Positions 38,201 to 50,968 of a DNA stretch of 64,000 bases are shown here, piece by piece. Source of the DNA: Struthidea cinerea. Taxonomy: Eukaryota; Chordata; Aves; Passeriformes; Corcoracidae. The notes under the pieces are model-generated. The model made no database searches. It was given only the letters and a program-made list of their open reading frames with translations, and had not been told where the DNA came from. The translations under genes were made by a program, and so were the position numbers. The stretch is from assembly GCA_013397865.1 (NCBI GenBank), contig VZTI01004616.1, forward strand, positions 493,109 to 557,108, in the 5' to 3' direction. Numbering within the stretch: position 1 is the first letter of the stretch; the number at the start of each line of letters is the position of its first letter.

Positions 38201-41200
38201 TCTCTCAATAAAGCAGTTACAAAGAAGTGACAGATCAAGGAGCAAAAGTCATTATTAATCTGCTTTGAACATTTTAGTGGTTTTCACATTGACAGAACAG
38301 AGAAGCACCAACAAATCTTTCTCTGAATAAGCAGTGATCATAACAAAGTACCCCAAAAGACGTGCTCTTCTTTCCTGCAACGGTGAAGTTTGTCAATGAC
38401 TTCAGTCTCATTGACCTCTCTCTAAGAGCCACCACACTTGTCAAAAGTCTTCTACCATAACAGATAAAAAAAAAAAACAATCTAATTGCACTGTAAAAAC
38501 AACCAAGAGCCTTCAAGACGGCATTTGGATAAAAACCAAACTTGCTGGACATGAAGAGTTGACTTCTTTTTATTATGAGTTGTAACAGGCACCTAGCAAG
38601 TTCAATTGGAACTCACATAAAATATTCCAGCAAATCTAACATATGCATTTCATGATAAGACAGAAGGATTACAATACTAGATAAATAGTCTGACTGTGTA
38701 GAAGAGATTTTTTATATTTATATGCGTGTATGTATGTGCCAGTGCACATATGTGCACTAAGCATTTTCACAGGCTTAGAACAGGGAAAACCCAAAGACTG
38801 TGTTCTGACTGATTTTACAGGAGTAGTAATCTCTTGCAAATAAATACAATTTAACTGTCCAATCCACGACTCAGCTCCATAAAGCCATCTGAGAAACAGC
38901 ATTCTTCTTCCCACCCAATAAAAAACACATGACCTTCCACATTGGTGCTTCTCTTCATATGAACCACCTCACTATCAGGAGTCTGCAAAAAGCATGAGGC
39001 TTCGAACTGACCTACACCAAATGAAAATCACGTAGCAGTATGGTTTATAAGTAAAATACTTTTGAGTGATTTACTTAGCAAGCGCATTTCAATGATTTTA
39101 AGTTAGCAGCGTGCTAACTTAGCTAAATTGAGCTGGCAAAGAGAACACACAAGAGTGTATAATGCTAAAGATATCACAGTCAATGCACTCATGCTGCTCT
39201 GAGGCAGAGGGAAAATGCCCGTACAACAGAAATAACTTTCACACGGGTAGAAAGGTTGTCAAGAGATTACAGAGCACTGTAATACGTGTCCAGAGAGGAA
39301 TTCAAATAAGCAGCTTCCACCATCTACTGCCTGATCAGTTTGGCTCATGAGGGTACAAAGCAAACGCCTCTGTTTCCACTTCATGGGTTTCCACTCCAAC
39401 TGTCCATCTTCCCAACAGTACAATCAATAAACAGTTACGTGGCTTCCTCTTTGCTGGAACTGGATGAGGCATTTTTCAAAGTCGTTTACAAAGCAGAATA
39501 AAATGGAGAGGGTTTTAAGATAAGACTACAGATAATTGCAGCAAGTTCTTCTCTGCATCCCAAGCAAAAAGGAGCAATAATGTACAATAATTCAGGTCAG
39601 GTGACAAACGGCAAGTTATCATCATCCACACTTCCCAAGGTCTCGCTGTCTAACACTTAGCACCGGTTTTGACTGGTCCTGGAAACATCACTCTTTTGAG
39701 CATACTCTCCCAAGAACTGCTAAAGCAGCAAAGTGGTAACAGCTTACACCAGCTGGTTCTAGTACCGATGCAGATACGAGTTGCTGGGGGAAGGTGGGAC
39801 AAAAAGCACTCAACCAGTCAGCTGAGAACTGAAGAAGGAAACAAAGTCCAACAACTCGCCGTAAAAGACACTGTACCTTAAAATACCCAGAACATTTACA
39901 CCTCCATAGCACAAGTACCTGTAAGTGCTCAAGTTCTTAGCTCAAATTTAATGAATAAATGATATTTCTCTCTAGCAATGATTTATAACCAAATTGATCA
40001 TTATTAATGAAATTGGTAATTATTAATGAAAAACAAAGTAGACTGATCCTCTTAGAAACTGCAAAAGGTAAAACAGGTAGAGCCTTAACATTTTCACTCA
40101 GAGAAGATGCAAGAAGCAAAGACACTACCAGTGACAAGGTCAAAAGGTGAGCAGAGATAAAGATACAATTGTGGCCAAAAGGCAGCCTCCATTTTTCCTC
40201 CTTCACTTATTACTTAGAAAGAAATACCAAGATCTAAGCCTGCAATGGAAAAGAAATACTTTCTGTTTATTATTGTAAGTCTTGAAAATGGAACTCTGCT
40301 GAATCTGAGCATCACTGAGATCTATGCCAGATCAGTAATTATCTTCGCACACGCCCCCCTCTGAAAAATGGCCTTACTAATCAAAACACATCCAAGTGAA
40401 ATTCTATGAGAAAAAGAAAAATCTAATTTTGCCTGTCCTGAATCAATTTCTGGCTCTCCCAGACAGTGAAAGTCCCTTTTCCTAGATTTATTTTAAGAGT
40501 ATTGAAATAGATTACAAAAATGTTCCTCAAGTGCAGGACAGAGAAGTTGCTGGTATTCATGGGCAAAAGTTCAATTTTTCATTTTTCTCAATTTCTACAA
40601 CTGCCAGAAGGTATGCAGTATGCATATTAAGTTTCGCCTTCAGTTTATTGCTTTAATTACACAATCTGTATCTTCAGCTTACATAACAATTATATACTTG
40701 GTAAGCAGATGCAAAAGCTAACACACAAGTTGTAGGATGTCAGACTTTGTGCAAGTGGCCGAAGAAGGGGAAGAAACATATCAGGATACAGTGTATTGCC
40801 ATAAATCATTTTCACAAAGCAGTCACAAAGAAAGCATTTATCTGAAACTGAGTAATTTAGTGCTGTGCCTGTCTGCTTTCCAGCTGCAAATTAAACTCTA
40901 GCACAGAAAAGAATGTACTAAACCTGGTCCAAAATGACCAGATGTGCACACTCAAACACCATTCACACCACTCTGGTGAACAGCTGGAGCCAAGTTTTGA
41001 CAAGGGCAACACTGCAGTTTAGTAGTGACAGACAATATCATGTGAATTATAACTAAGTGATACGCTTCAGCCAAAAACAAACAAAGAGCTAGGGACACTG
41101 CAGGGATCCTTTCAATAGCCAGGGAACACTAATGCTAAATTCAACAGGCAAAATCAGCACTGACCTCTTACAACAACACACAGAGACCAAACAGCTGGGG

Positions 41201-41664
41201 AGCAAAAATCCCCTAACAATTACTATTTAGATGAAGAGACAAGTGCACTTCTGACACACCTCCCAGTCATCCCCCCTTGCCACTCCTCTTGTCCCACATT
41301 GTGGTGTAGCCTCAGAGCATAGACTGACTTTCTTTTTAGCGCAAGTAAACCCCGACATGTGCTCCAGGAGCACACAGAGCACCCCAACCACAGCTAATCT
41401 GACATGACCCTCCACCCATCAGTAAAATGTTCAGCAAGGACACTGGGACCTTGTGAACAGTGGTTTCACTCTACAGAACCAACCCTAATGAACCACACTA
41501 CTGAGGACACAGCCACCTCTGGCTGCACCATGCACAGCTCTGCCCCGTGCAGACCTGGACCTCCTGCAGAAGAGCCACAGCTCCCACCAGGCCCAGCAAG
41601 AGATGAGGGGTTCAGCTGCTGGGTTGCAACAAGCTGTGGTATGTCTCCATTCTGACTAAAAATA
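38201..41664. other. Non-coding DNA
   Basis: No gene is recognised. An A-run at 38465-38476 and a perfect hairpin at 39099-39121 are the only structured items. Open frames are under 95 codons and carry no known motif. Confidence 0.55.
39099..39121. repeat. Perfect hairpin, 10-base arms, GCG loop
   Basis: TAAGTTAGCA (39099-39108), loop GCG, then TGCTAACTTA (39112-39121), exact reverse complements. Too short for a microRNA precursor and not bordered by a known element. Confidence 0.85.
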
Positions 41665-42090
41665 TCATAGAATGGTTTGGGTTGGAAGGGACCTTAAAGA
41701 TAAACTAGTTCCAGCCCCACTGCTGCGGACAGGGACCAGGTTGCTCAGAGCTCCAGTCTGGCCTTAAACACCTCCAGGGATGGGGCATCCACAGCTTGCT
41801 CTGGGCAACCCATTCCAGTGCCTCACCACTGTCACAGTAAATAATTCTTTCTAATATCTAACCTAAACCAACTCTCAGTTTGAAGCCATTCCCTCTGTCA
41901 CTGTCACTACATGCCTTGTAAATAGGCTCTCTCCATCTCTGTTGTAGGCTCCCTTCAGGTCCTGGAAGGCCACAATTAGGTCACCCCAAAGCCTTCTTGT
42001 TACCAGGCTGAACAATCCCAATTCTCTCAGCCTTTCTTCACAGCAGAGCTGCTCCATCCCTGTGATCAACTTGGTGGCCCTTCTACCTGA
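41665..42090 (-). mobile_element. CR1 LINE, 5'-truncated, well preserved 3' end
   Basis: Begins TCATAGAATGGTTTGGGTTG followed by GAAGGGACCTTAAAGA, the reverse complement of the canonical CR1 3' end. It continues through CACCTCCAGGGATGGGGCAT, CCCATTCCAGTGCCTCACCA and the reverse-complement CAGGCTGAACAATCCCA block. The minus-strand frame 41875-42069 reads ERLRELGLFSL and RLWGDLIVAFQDLKGAY, the C-terminal end of CR1 ORF2, then breaks. Non-autonomous remnant. Confidence 0.95.
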
Positions 42091-44629
42091 AAAATATCTC
42101 TAGAAGCTCAGAAGTTGTGCTACAGCCTGTTCAACAACACCATTTTAGCATCACTTGATTGTTTTACTTGTTTGTGAAGTCTGTTCTGCCAAACCAAAAC
42201 ACAATTTAAATGGAGAACTACAGAAACTAATTCAAATCAAAAAAAGCATCAAAGAGCTAAAAGGCCAGAGTGAAATGAGTCACAATAACTTGACTCCCTT
42301 GTGATGTAACTTTTACCTTCTGATTTTTTTATACTTCACATGCACCATTTCCTTGGCACAGGTATCTGAACCCTGATCAGATATTCAAGCACGGCTGGGG
42401 AACTATGGTGGGTGGAGAGGGGTGTACCATAAAAGCAAATTAAAAACGAAATAAAATACTTTCTTTAGCTTTCCTCATACGCAAAACTGCCTCTGGAACT
42501 TTGAAAACCTATGCTGAGGTTTACACAGATTTATCACCTATGTGATTATTGTGTGCAGCATATACCCGAGCAGCTTATGCTTTTGGTTAGGTTTCAAAGA
42601 AAGACAAATCAGATTAGCAGCAGTCACTAGCTAAGCACCCAGAATTAGAAATTACTGAAGTGACTTTTTGTTTTTAAACTCTCATTTCCCTGCTCATTTT
42701 ATTTATTTGCTAGCCCAGTTGCTTAGAGAGTGGAATTCAGATTTGGAAAAAAAAAACCAACCACAGCCACCATCTTCATCCATGGGGCTAGGAAGTGCTT
42801 CCCAGAGCTGGCCCTGCACACTCCCTGCCAGAAGCAGTACACTGGCAGGCAGCCCAAGTACAAGTTCTCTAACCTCAGCAGCCCTGCAGGATTCCTCAGG
42901 ATGCTGCTGAAGGCAGCCAGGTGAGGCTACACCTGCCCTGGTGCTTACAGCCCACCCTCACTGCAGAGAGAGGGAGGGACAAGTATGAGCTCCCCGGACC
43001 CCCCACCTCCTCAGAAGGGCTCCCCACCTCTCCAGCTTCCCTCAGATGGGCACCTTCTCACACAGACTTGTGCCAAAACAAGTGTGGATTGCTGGTAACA
43101 TGTGGGAGACCACGTGCAGGTTTAAAATACAGCATCCACATTGTCAAGAGTGATCAGATGCACCTATTTCTGCTTACCAGCTACACACGTGCTGGCAGAT
43201 TTGGTATACAGTTGTTTCAGTTAACTGATAAATACTGAAGGTGTTGGAGTACATTAAAATGATGGGCTCTTCATTCAAACCAAGTATGACTTTAAACTGA
43301 TTTATTTTATTTAAACTGATTTTATTTATTTATCCTCCATCTTTTAATAAATTAAAAAACTTAGATTATGCATCTTCTTAAAATAGACCTGAATATTGTA
43401 TGCATGACAAAACCACGTGCAAAGTTAACATAAAAGCTATGTATAGCTTAGTCAACTAAGTGGTTTTAAGTGGTCACTGGAGATTCAACTGAAAAATAAA
43501 CTCGCAAAGCAATAGCAGCAGGCTTGCATGGGGAACAGTCACTGCTGAGGTCTCAGTACCCATGCACTTTCAGAAGAGAGGAGGTGACTTCAAACCAGCT
43601 CTAACCTGATCCCATGAACTGAGCAACCCTCAATGGTGGAAACTTCCCAAGTGCCCTCCTGGAGGGCAAATTTCAGTCCATTTTCATCCAAAAGGAAACC
43701 AGGTCATGGACTCCAGGACTGCTCTGAGATTTGAACCAAAGCACAGTGCAGAAGGATAAATGAGATTTGCTCCAGAGCCTCATTCCTGGGTCAAAAATAA
43801 AATGCAAATACAGAAAACACCCACCATCTGTTACGGCCATTTACTTGACTATGGATTTCCCTTTGCTCTCTATACTGAAAATATTTGAGCTTATACAAAA
43901 ACATAATTTTGCCTGCAGTTCAAAAGAATTACGAGAATTTGGTTTAGCTTCACAGCTCTCAGTTTTCAGCTTTGTCTGGTGACTCCAGCTCCCATCAATT
44001 TAGCCCAGCTGGGGAGCACAGAGGGCCACCTCCTCGTTATACCCCTCTCTCATTAAAAGGTCGGCTTATTTGCACACTTGTTCACGATTCCTTCCTCTTT
44101 GGAGTGCAGTACTGGGTGCAGCTACTGCAATGCAGTTGATTTTAGGAATATATCCTCATTTAAATCTGAAATTTTCTCTGTAGGGAGGCTGAAATAACAC
44201 ATTGCATTAAATGTACCAGACAAACATTTTTCAGCTGAGTAAAAATAGTACTTTAATGATGATTTGCAGTCAATCACACTGCTTGACCAAAGTAAAACGG
44301 GGTACCAGGGGGTCAGAAGGGGCTCTTCACCTACCATTTTGTCAATAAGCTTACCAACAGTAGGATACTACTTTTCTGCATGGGTTACTGTCTTTCAGGT
44401 CATCAGATAAATACTTTCATAGATTTCTTTCAAGAAAAATAATCCTTTAACACTTCCATTTATTTATCCTTCAGGAAATTAAGAAAAAGAAAAGCAGCAC
44501 AAACAGTAATATTTAATAAAATACCATTTTAACATGTACCTTAAGCTCTGTCAAACCCTGACTTAGCTACTATGCCCAATAATAATCTATATTCCTTGCC
44601 ACAGCTTATGTTCAATTGCATACTCAAAA
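42091..44629. other. Non-coding DNA between two CR1 copies
   Basis: No gene is recognised. A short AT-rich 19-base duplication lies at 43291-43328 (TTTAAACTGATTT unit). A GC-richer patch at 42770-43060 is open in more than one frame but shows no known domain. Confidence 0.5.
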
Positions 44630-45072
44630 GAATCCCAGAATCACAGAATCAATTAGGTTGAAAAAGACCTCTGAGATTACAGAGTTCAACCTATGAACAC
44701 CACCCTGTCAACCAGACCACGGCACTGAGTGCCACGTCCAGTCCTTCCTTAAACACTTCCAGGGATGGTGACTCCACCACTCCCTGGGCACTCCATTCCA
44801 ATGCCTAACAAATCTTTCCATGCAGAAATTCCTCCTGATGTCCAACTTGAACCTCCGCTGGTACAGCCTGAGGCTATGACCTCTCATCCTGTCGCTGGTT
44901 ACCTGGGAGAAGAGGCCGACCCTCACCTGGCTACAAGCTCCTTTCAGGTGGTTGTAGAGAGCAGTAAGGTCTCCCCTGAGCCTCCTTTTCTCCAGGCTGA
45001 ACACCCCCAGCTCCCTCAATCACTCCTCATGTGCCTCACTCTCTAGAGCCTTCAGCTTCAGTGCCCTTCACT
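44630..45072 (-). mobile_element. CR1 LINE, 5'-truncated
   Basis: Reverse-complement CR1 starting AATCCCAGAATCACAGAATCA, then AGGTTGAAAAAGACCTCTGA. The minus-strand frame 44708-45019 matches the CR1 ORF2 C-terminus for most of its length: MRELGVFSLEKRRLRGDLTA, YNHLKGACSQVRVGLFSQVT and RRNFCMERFVRHWNGVPREW are recognisable. The frame retains about 100 codons of the ORF2 tail, but the reverse transcriptase and endonuclease domains are absent. The subfamily differs from the 41.7-kb copy at the 3' end. Confidence 0.95.
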
Positions 45073-45781
45073 GAAAGAACATCTAAGTGTCAAATTTTCA
45101 CATGCTCATGCCTGGGTACAACGTCCTGATAAATGAGCATTCAAACATTCTGATGAAAACTGAGCTGCATTCTGTACAAAAAGCTGTGTTGCATCTACAC
45201 TGTTCCTACTGTTAAAAAAAAAAAATTAATAATTATACATAGGTAATCAGATACTCAGGAGTGTGACTAACTTAAAAAGTATGTCCAGCTCTTTTGACAA
45301 ATTTGACAGCTGTTCTGGCATACATCTTTTCTGCCCTTTTCATCCCTTCTTTCTTCCCCATTTTCACTCTAACAGATGCTTTTATTCTGTTTTGGGTTTT
45401 TTTTTGTTTCTCCTCTTCAGTGGCAGCGTTGGGGGGAGGGAGGGAGGAAGCGTAGGGTGCTAATGCACAAAGCAGTGCTTGTTAAAAACTGGACATATCC
45501 AGGCAATTCGCCAAATTTAATTCCAAAGACCCTGCTTGTGATTCGATGCTAAAGCGGAATATAGCATTGTTCTATCTGTCTGTAGGACACCATGTCTTCT
45601 GTGGAAGAGGAGTTCAAAACAAAAGGACAAAAAACAGCTTGACACTCCCCCCAGCCTCCAAACACATACTTCATTCCAGAAAATACCATATTCATTGGCC
45701 TTCAGAGTTGTTAGAAATAAATCAAGCAGAAAAAAAAAAAGGGATTATCTCACAAACATGATGAAAAAACATTATTCAAGT

Positions 45782-45912
45782 TCACAGCAGATATGGTAAA
45801 AGCCAAAAAGAGTAAGTTCTGCTGCTTTTATTAAAATTGCTACATTCAACCTTTGGATTTGGACCTTTCTGCAGTGAAAACTGTTGATGAAGAAGAGATT
45901 TAAGAGTCTGGC
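45782..45912 (-). other. Candidate terminal exon (weak)
   Basis: On the minus strand a TATTTTCAG acceptor precedes 45912. Two bases complete a split codon and 42 codons then run to a stop. The peptide contains LKSLLHQQFSLQKG and ends FWLLPYLL; it is not recognised. Its entry phase does not match the exit phase of the candidate exon at 48363-48507, so the two cannot be adjacent exons without an intervening one. Chance is a likely explanation. Confidence 0.08.
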
Positions 45913-48362
45913 CTGAAAATACCATGATGACCTGTGTCCTTGAGAAATGTAAAGCATTGACACAGCTTCCCAAACTCTTCTGAGCCAGACTCTGAATTCC
46001 ATATTAATTTAATGAGGAATCATTACATAAGGCTAGAAGAGAGGCTGTTCAGGTGGGAAAGTGCTCATACATGTAAATCAGTGGCTCTAAAGCCAAGACT
46101 GAGATTATTTTATGAAATGAGGGAGGGAGAAAGACAAAGAGAAATTAGCTACACTTAAAATTGTAATGAGTAATAGTCACACACGCTTTCCCTCTCACAG
46201 TTTGCCATGTAGCCCAATTTGTCCCAACAGATGTTAAACCATAACTCAATTTAACAGTGGAAAGAAGTACTAAATTGTGAAATGGGCACAACATGAGTTT
46301 AAATTCCAGATGATTTATGCCACATTGCATTACTAGCATTACGTATCCAAAATAAAATGCATCTACTGACATCTGTGGCAGTAATAATATATTGAACTAC
46401 AGACAGAAGTTGTATGAAAAGATAAATCAAGATTTAACTGACAGGGTCCCAAGCACAAATTTTAACTCACTTCCCGTTTAGACAGTTTTTTTTCTTTATT
46501 AACCTCATGTGCAAGAAGTGCTTCTCTTCCCACGGCTTTCCACTTTTCCATGTGCAGCCTTTCCCATCTCTATTGTAATCCCCCCGCTCATCACCCGCTC
46601 CCTCTCCTCCTTAACCCAGGTCACACCAGTGGCGCAGGGACGAGGGCCTCACAGCGGATGTACCTCTTCCCTGCTCCATCTGCAGGGTTTCTCCCTTCAT
46701 TTGAATGACCACTGAGAGAGTACACTAACTTGACTTGCAGAGCGCAAGTTAAAACTCATCTTTAAAGATGGGTAAACAAAGAGGAAGGGACTGCATGTCT
46801 CAAGACCAGGAAAGAGTAGAAGACCTTCTCCATTCAAGAGTAGCCAACCATACAAACTCTGGGAAATGCAGCTAGTCTTTTCAAAACCCTAAACCCTGTC
46901 AGCCAGCTCTTCTGAGTCACGAAGCAGAGGCTGAGGTCCCTCTGTTGGTCTGGATGACCATGGAACTCAGCCTTCCCATGTAAACACAGAAAGCAGTAAA
47001 AGGCTGGTTGGCAGCTTCACATTTCTGAATCTCCAGAGATGGCAGAACCCCAGAGAGCTTCAAATCAAAATTCTAAAGTGGCAGTGGACTTCCCCAGGGT
47101 TTTTTATTTGCTCCGTTTTTGGGGGTTGTTTCGTCATTTTGTTTCAGTTTTCTTCTGTCTCCTCTAAAATGATAAAAAACTCTAAGTCTTTCATATTTAG
47201 ACAAGCACACATAGAAAGGCAGAGAGGAAAGTGCCGTGAGGGTGCTGGAAGGAAACTAAACTGCAGGAGAAATCTGCCCTTGGTTTCTTAAAGGCAAGGC
47301 AATGCCTGTTCCTCAGCTACGGCTCATTTTGCCTTCCAATCTTCTCCTTTATGGTTGCAACTGAAGAAACCAAAGGGATGGAATTTATGAGCCTCTTCAG
47401 ACATCACGCTTTTGGAAAGTGCAAACACACACACTAGCTGATAATTATAAGTATGAATCAAATCTGCAACTCTAAGTCACATGTTTTCCACAGAGAAAAT
47501 TCTTCAGCATCACCCTCCATTTAGGCACTGAAATATTTGGAAGACAATAATCACCCATATAAAGCACCTAGAATAAGTAAACAAATGAAAGAGAAATGGG
47601 CCAAAAAAAATGCAATTCACTTGCTCAAAGCCATAAACCCAAGAAACAGGTACAGCTATGACTTCAAATTCATGTAAATCACATGAGGCTGGTGGCTACA
47701 GCATAGTGCCTTAATGAACAGCTTAGTATTTTGCTAAGTCAATATGCTTGTTCTTATTAAAAAAAAGCTCTTAGGAAGATTCTCAAGAACATTTTAATCA
47801 GACAGCACTTTCTGTATTCAAAAACATAATGCTTTCTCAATAATGTTAATGTGCAAAACTGACATTAAAAAGCAAGAGTGACTGAAAGGGCTTTACAGTA
47901 ACCCTACAGATTATTCAACTGCTGCATAAGACTTGTGTTCCTCAATGTTCAATACACGTAAGATACGCTGATCCCTCTCACTGCCCTTTAGGACACCCTG
48001 CTCTTGACAATTTCAGCTATGAGGAAAACTTGCATGTTGTTTTCTCAGTCTAGTAAAGTTATACACTCCTATTTAGTGTCACCTTTAATGAAGGTTAAAC
48101 AACACGACAAACCAACCACCTTGCAGCTCCTGTGTTCCAAACTCTAACCAACCCGGCTGTTAAGGAATCAAGCTTTTTGGAAAGCAAAGAGTTAAGAGAG
48201 CTGTTGCACACGAAGTGTTCATTTAGAGAGGTCATAAGTTCTGCATCCTCAAGCATTTTCTTAAATACCCCATTTTGTAACGAGGCACTTATTTCCCAAC
48301 CTGTCTCACAAAATAACTTAGTCGTTCTTCAGTAAGTCTACTGGACTCTTAAAACAAACTAC

Positions 48363-48507
48363 CTTATGTAACTTCGATAAGATGGTGCACTCTAAAATAT
48401 TATTTGCTGTTGCCACAGCACAGGTAGCTCGCAGATTAGACAGCCTCTTCACACATTGCTGGGCCAATGCTTCATGCAGAGGAAAAACCCAGCAGACTGG
48501 GCCACCA
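48363..48507 (-). other. Candidate internal exon, minus strand
   Basis: On the minus strand a TTTGTTTGTCAG acceptor precedes 48507. The segment is open for 48 codons after one base that completes a split codon, and ends CATAAG before GTAGTT. The peptide begins GGPVCWVFPLHEALAQQC and contains KRLSNLRATCAVATANN, which reads like an alpha-helical repeat protein but matches nothing I can name. Its entry phase fits the exit phase of the open segment at 51606-51701 upstream on the same strand; the junction codon would be Ser. The phase match has about a one-in-three chance of arising at random, so this is suggestive only. Confidence 0.17.
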
Positions 48508-50355
48508 CTGACAAACAAATCCATTAAACAGTCCCTGCTTTTAAACAGTTAACACCCTAGGCTTCTGTTCTACACGGGCACACTCACATACCAAGTCTTC
48601 TCTCACATGTTTAATTGTTATATGTTTATAGTTGTACAAGGTATGACAGGTAAATGACTCAGCAGACACTGCAAAAGCCACAGTTATAAAAGCGCGAGGT
48701 GACAGCTCTCACCTATTTTTCTTTTATAACCACGTAGATGGTAGGTATGCAACAAAAGAATCTATTTCTGACCATTCTGACACTTAGAGAAAAGGTACCA
48801 TCAATAAAACTGAAGGAAGTTCCTTACTGTTGTCTTTTTCAAGGATACATTTCTGGCAATACAAAGGTATCACAAATTTTTTTCTTTTAAAGAAACTGAA
48901 CAGTCACTACAAAGCAACACTGCTGCATTTATAGTACCACTTTATTTTAAAAAGGCACAGTTTCTGCCACCTAGCTGCTACATGTAGGTTTAGGTATGCC
49001 TATATCTAAAGGAGTTTCTGCATTTCAGAGATGAAAGTTTATTCATAATATAATGCAGTTTTAAAATAGTGAGTGTATTACACCATTAATAGATACCATT
49101 AGATGCACATATAAGGGGAGCTATCTATAGAAGATTTATTACCCAAGAAGGCTGCAGTAAAAGTAATTGCTAGCACTTCATTACTGAAAAATTAACTCAT
49201 ATTTGGGGGTGTCTCTGCATTTTTACAAAAGACTGAAAAATACAACTCAGAAAAGCCTGCTCCTCTGCACTTCTGGCAATCAAAACAGCACTTCCCAAAC
49301 ACATGTGACTGTTAGAAACCCTGGTTTTAATTAATGTATTTTGCAACTATGAAACAGCATAAAATTTGAAATTATAGTACAATCTCCACCACAGATCAAG
49401 GTGTTTCTTATTACAATTGGTTGCTAGATAGAAAACAGTGGTAACAATAGAGTTGCAAAAATAAAGTGTTGTGTGGTTCTGGGAGAAAACAAACAAAAAA
49501 AAAAAGAGTTCCAAGTCGAAGTTTGTATGCACATTGCCTCATTACTAGCCTGAAACATCTGTTAGGGGCCAGTAACCATGCTTTCACAAATCATTTCTCT
49601 ACATAAGCTTAATCATTTTTATCCAAATTGCATTGTACTTCATTTCCATGGTGGTGATCTTCAATCACACTTCCAAGACTGTGCTCATAGCATAAATCAT
49701 GTTTTGTAGATTTCATTATAATCAGAAGTTGTTTCCTGGATTATCACATACCAATGCATATGTCTGTAATTACTTACCTGAAAACTGAAGCTAAAGAAGT
49801 CTTTGATTTGGTCTTTAACACAATGTTTCAGCCAAATAAAAATTATTCCAAGTCATGCTTTATACACCACTCCAAACCATTTTTTTTTTTTGCTTCTAAG
49901 TCTAACACAAAATATGACTTTTCCTGTCCATTAAAGCAAGCAGGCATTTGCAATAGTAATAAATCACTACTGCAAAGTCTCAAATCAGCTAAATTCTGCC
50001 TGCTGTGCACGGGTGTTTTCCAACATGTCTTTTAACACAAGCATGCACATAGAGACCCTGGGCAAGCAGACTCCTTGTACGTTCTGCTGCCAAGTACACC
50101 AAGTATTGCCTCTCAGGCTCACAAGTTGCTTGGTGCTGCATCTAAGGAGACACATCTATCAGTGCATTTCTGAACTGGGACAAATAATAAGGATGTGATG
50201 CTAACAGATCATACCCTGAAACACAGTTCGCTGAGAATCAGTTATTTACATAAATGTGCACTTGGTTTTATGTTCTACCATGTTTCAGTTTTTGGTCTTT
50301 TGTTTTTTTCAATATGCATTTTATATTTCCACTTGCACCCACCATCTCTCTGCAG

Positions 50356-50524
50356 CTTGCCATATAATGGGAAAGGAGAGGCCAACACTGAGCATGATGA
50401 GAAGACAACTAGTCCAAGGCTTTCCAGAGAGGAGTTATCCACTTCAAAGCAATCTTCATTACCTTTAGAACTACTTGGCTTTGGAAGTTTCAGACGAGTC
50501 ATCCACTTCCATAATATTTTGTAG
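50356..50524 (+). other. Candidate terminal exon (weak)
   Basis: A pyrimidine-rich acceptor (CCACCATCTCTCTGCAG) ends at 50355. One base completes a split codon, followed by 55 codons of hydrophilic, Ser/Glu/Lys-rich sequence (contains GKGEANTEHDEK and RLSREELSTSKQ) and a TAG stop at 50522-50524. The opposite strand is also open across the same region (50275-50532 minus), so at most one reading is real. No homology is recognised. Confidence 0.1.
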
Positions 50525-50623
50525 AAAACCACCCCCTAAAAATAATTACTGCTTTTATTTTTAAGCTCTTCACCCAAAACAAGACAAAAGCTAGTTAACT
50601 CTTCTGTTCTTTGCAACAGTAAA

Positions 50624-50968
50624 GCAACAGCAGTCTACAGCTTCCTCATGAAGGAAAGCACCGGGGCAGGCTCTGATCTCTCCTCTCTGGTGACTGGTGA
50701 TAGGACCCACGGGAACAGCATGAAGTTGTGTCAGGGAAAGTTTAGACAGGATATCAGGAAAAGGTTTTTCACCCAAAGGGTGGGTGGGCACTGGAACAGG
50801 CTCCCCAGGGAAGTGGTCACAGCACCAAGCCTGAGAGAGTTCAAGAAGTGATTGGACAACACTCTCACACGCATGGTGAGACTCTTGGGGCTGTCTTGTG
50901 CAGGGCCAGGAGCTGGACTTCAATCATCCTTGTGAGTCCCTTCAAAGCAGATCCTCATATTTCTTCTC
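50624..50968 (+). mobile_element. CR1 LINE 3' fragment, plus orientation
   Basis: Strong match to the CR1 3' region: CAGTCTACAGCTTCCTCA, CTCTCTGGTGACTGGTGATA, CACTGGAACAGGCTCC, CAGGGAAGTGGTCACAGCAC, GGGCCAGGAGCTGGACTTC, then a decayed GTCCCTTCAAAG end. The plus frame 50648-50851 reads SSLVTGDRTHGNSMKLCQGK, DIRKRFFTQRVGGHWNRLPR and VVTAPSLREFKK, the last part of CR1 ORF2. The extreme 3' octamer repeats are degraded. Confidence 0.95.

Larger units (their letters stand above)
45073..50623. other. Non-coding DNA with weak candidate exons
   Basis: No named gene or transposon. A G-rich run (about 45431-45447) and an A-run (45730-45740) are low-complexity. Splice-bounded open segments at 48363-48507 (minus), 45782-45912 (minus, ends in a stop) and 50356-50524 (plus, ends in a stop) are described separately. 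If any is real, this block is mostly intron. Confidence 0.4.

Noticed and set aside
44765..45046. Plus-strand open frame of 93 codons
   Set aside because: It is the antisense shadow of the minus-strand CR1 ORF2 tail.
45431..45447. Possible G-quadruplex run
   Set aside because: Only three clear G-runs of three or more separated by single A, so it is not a canonical four-run motif.
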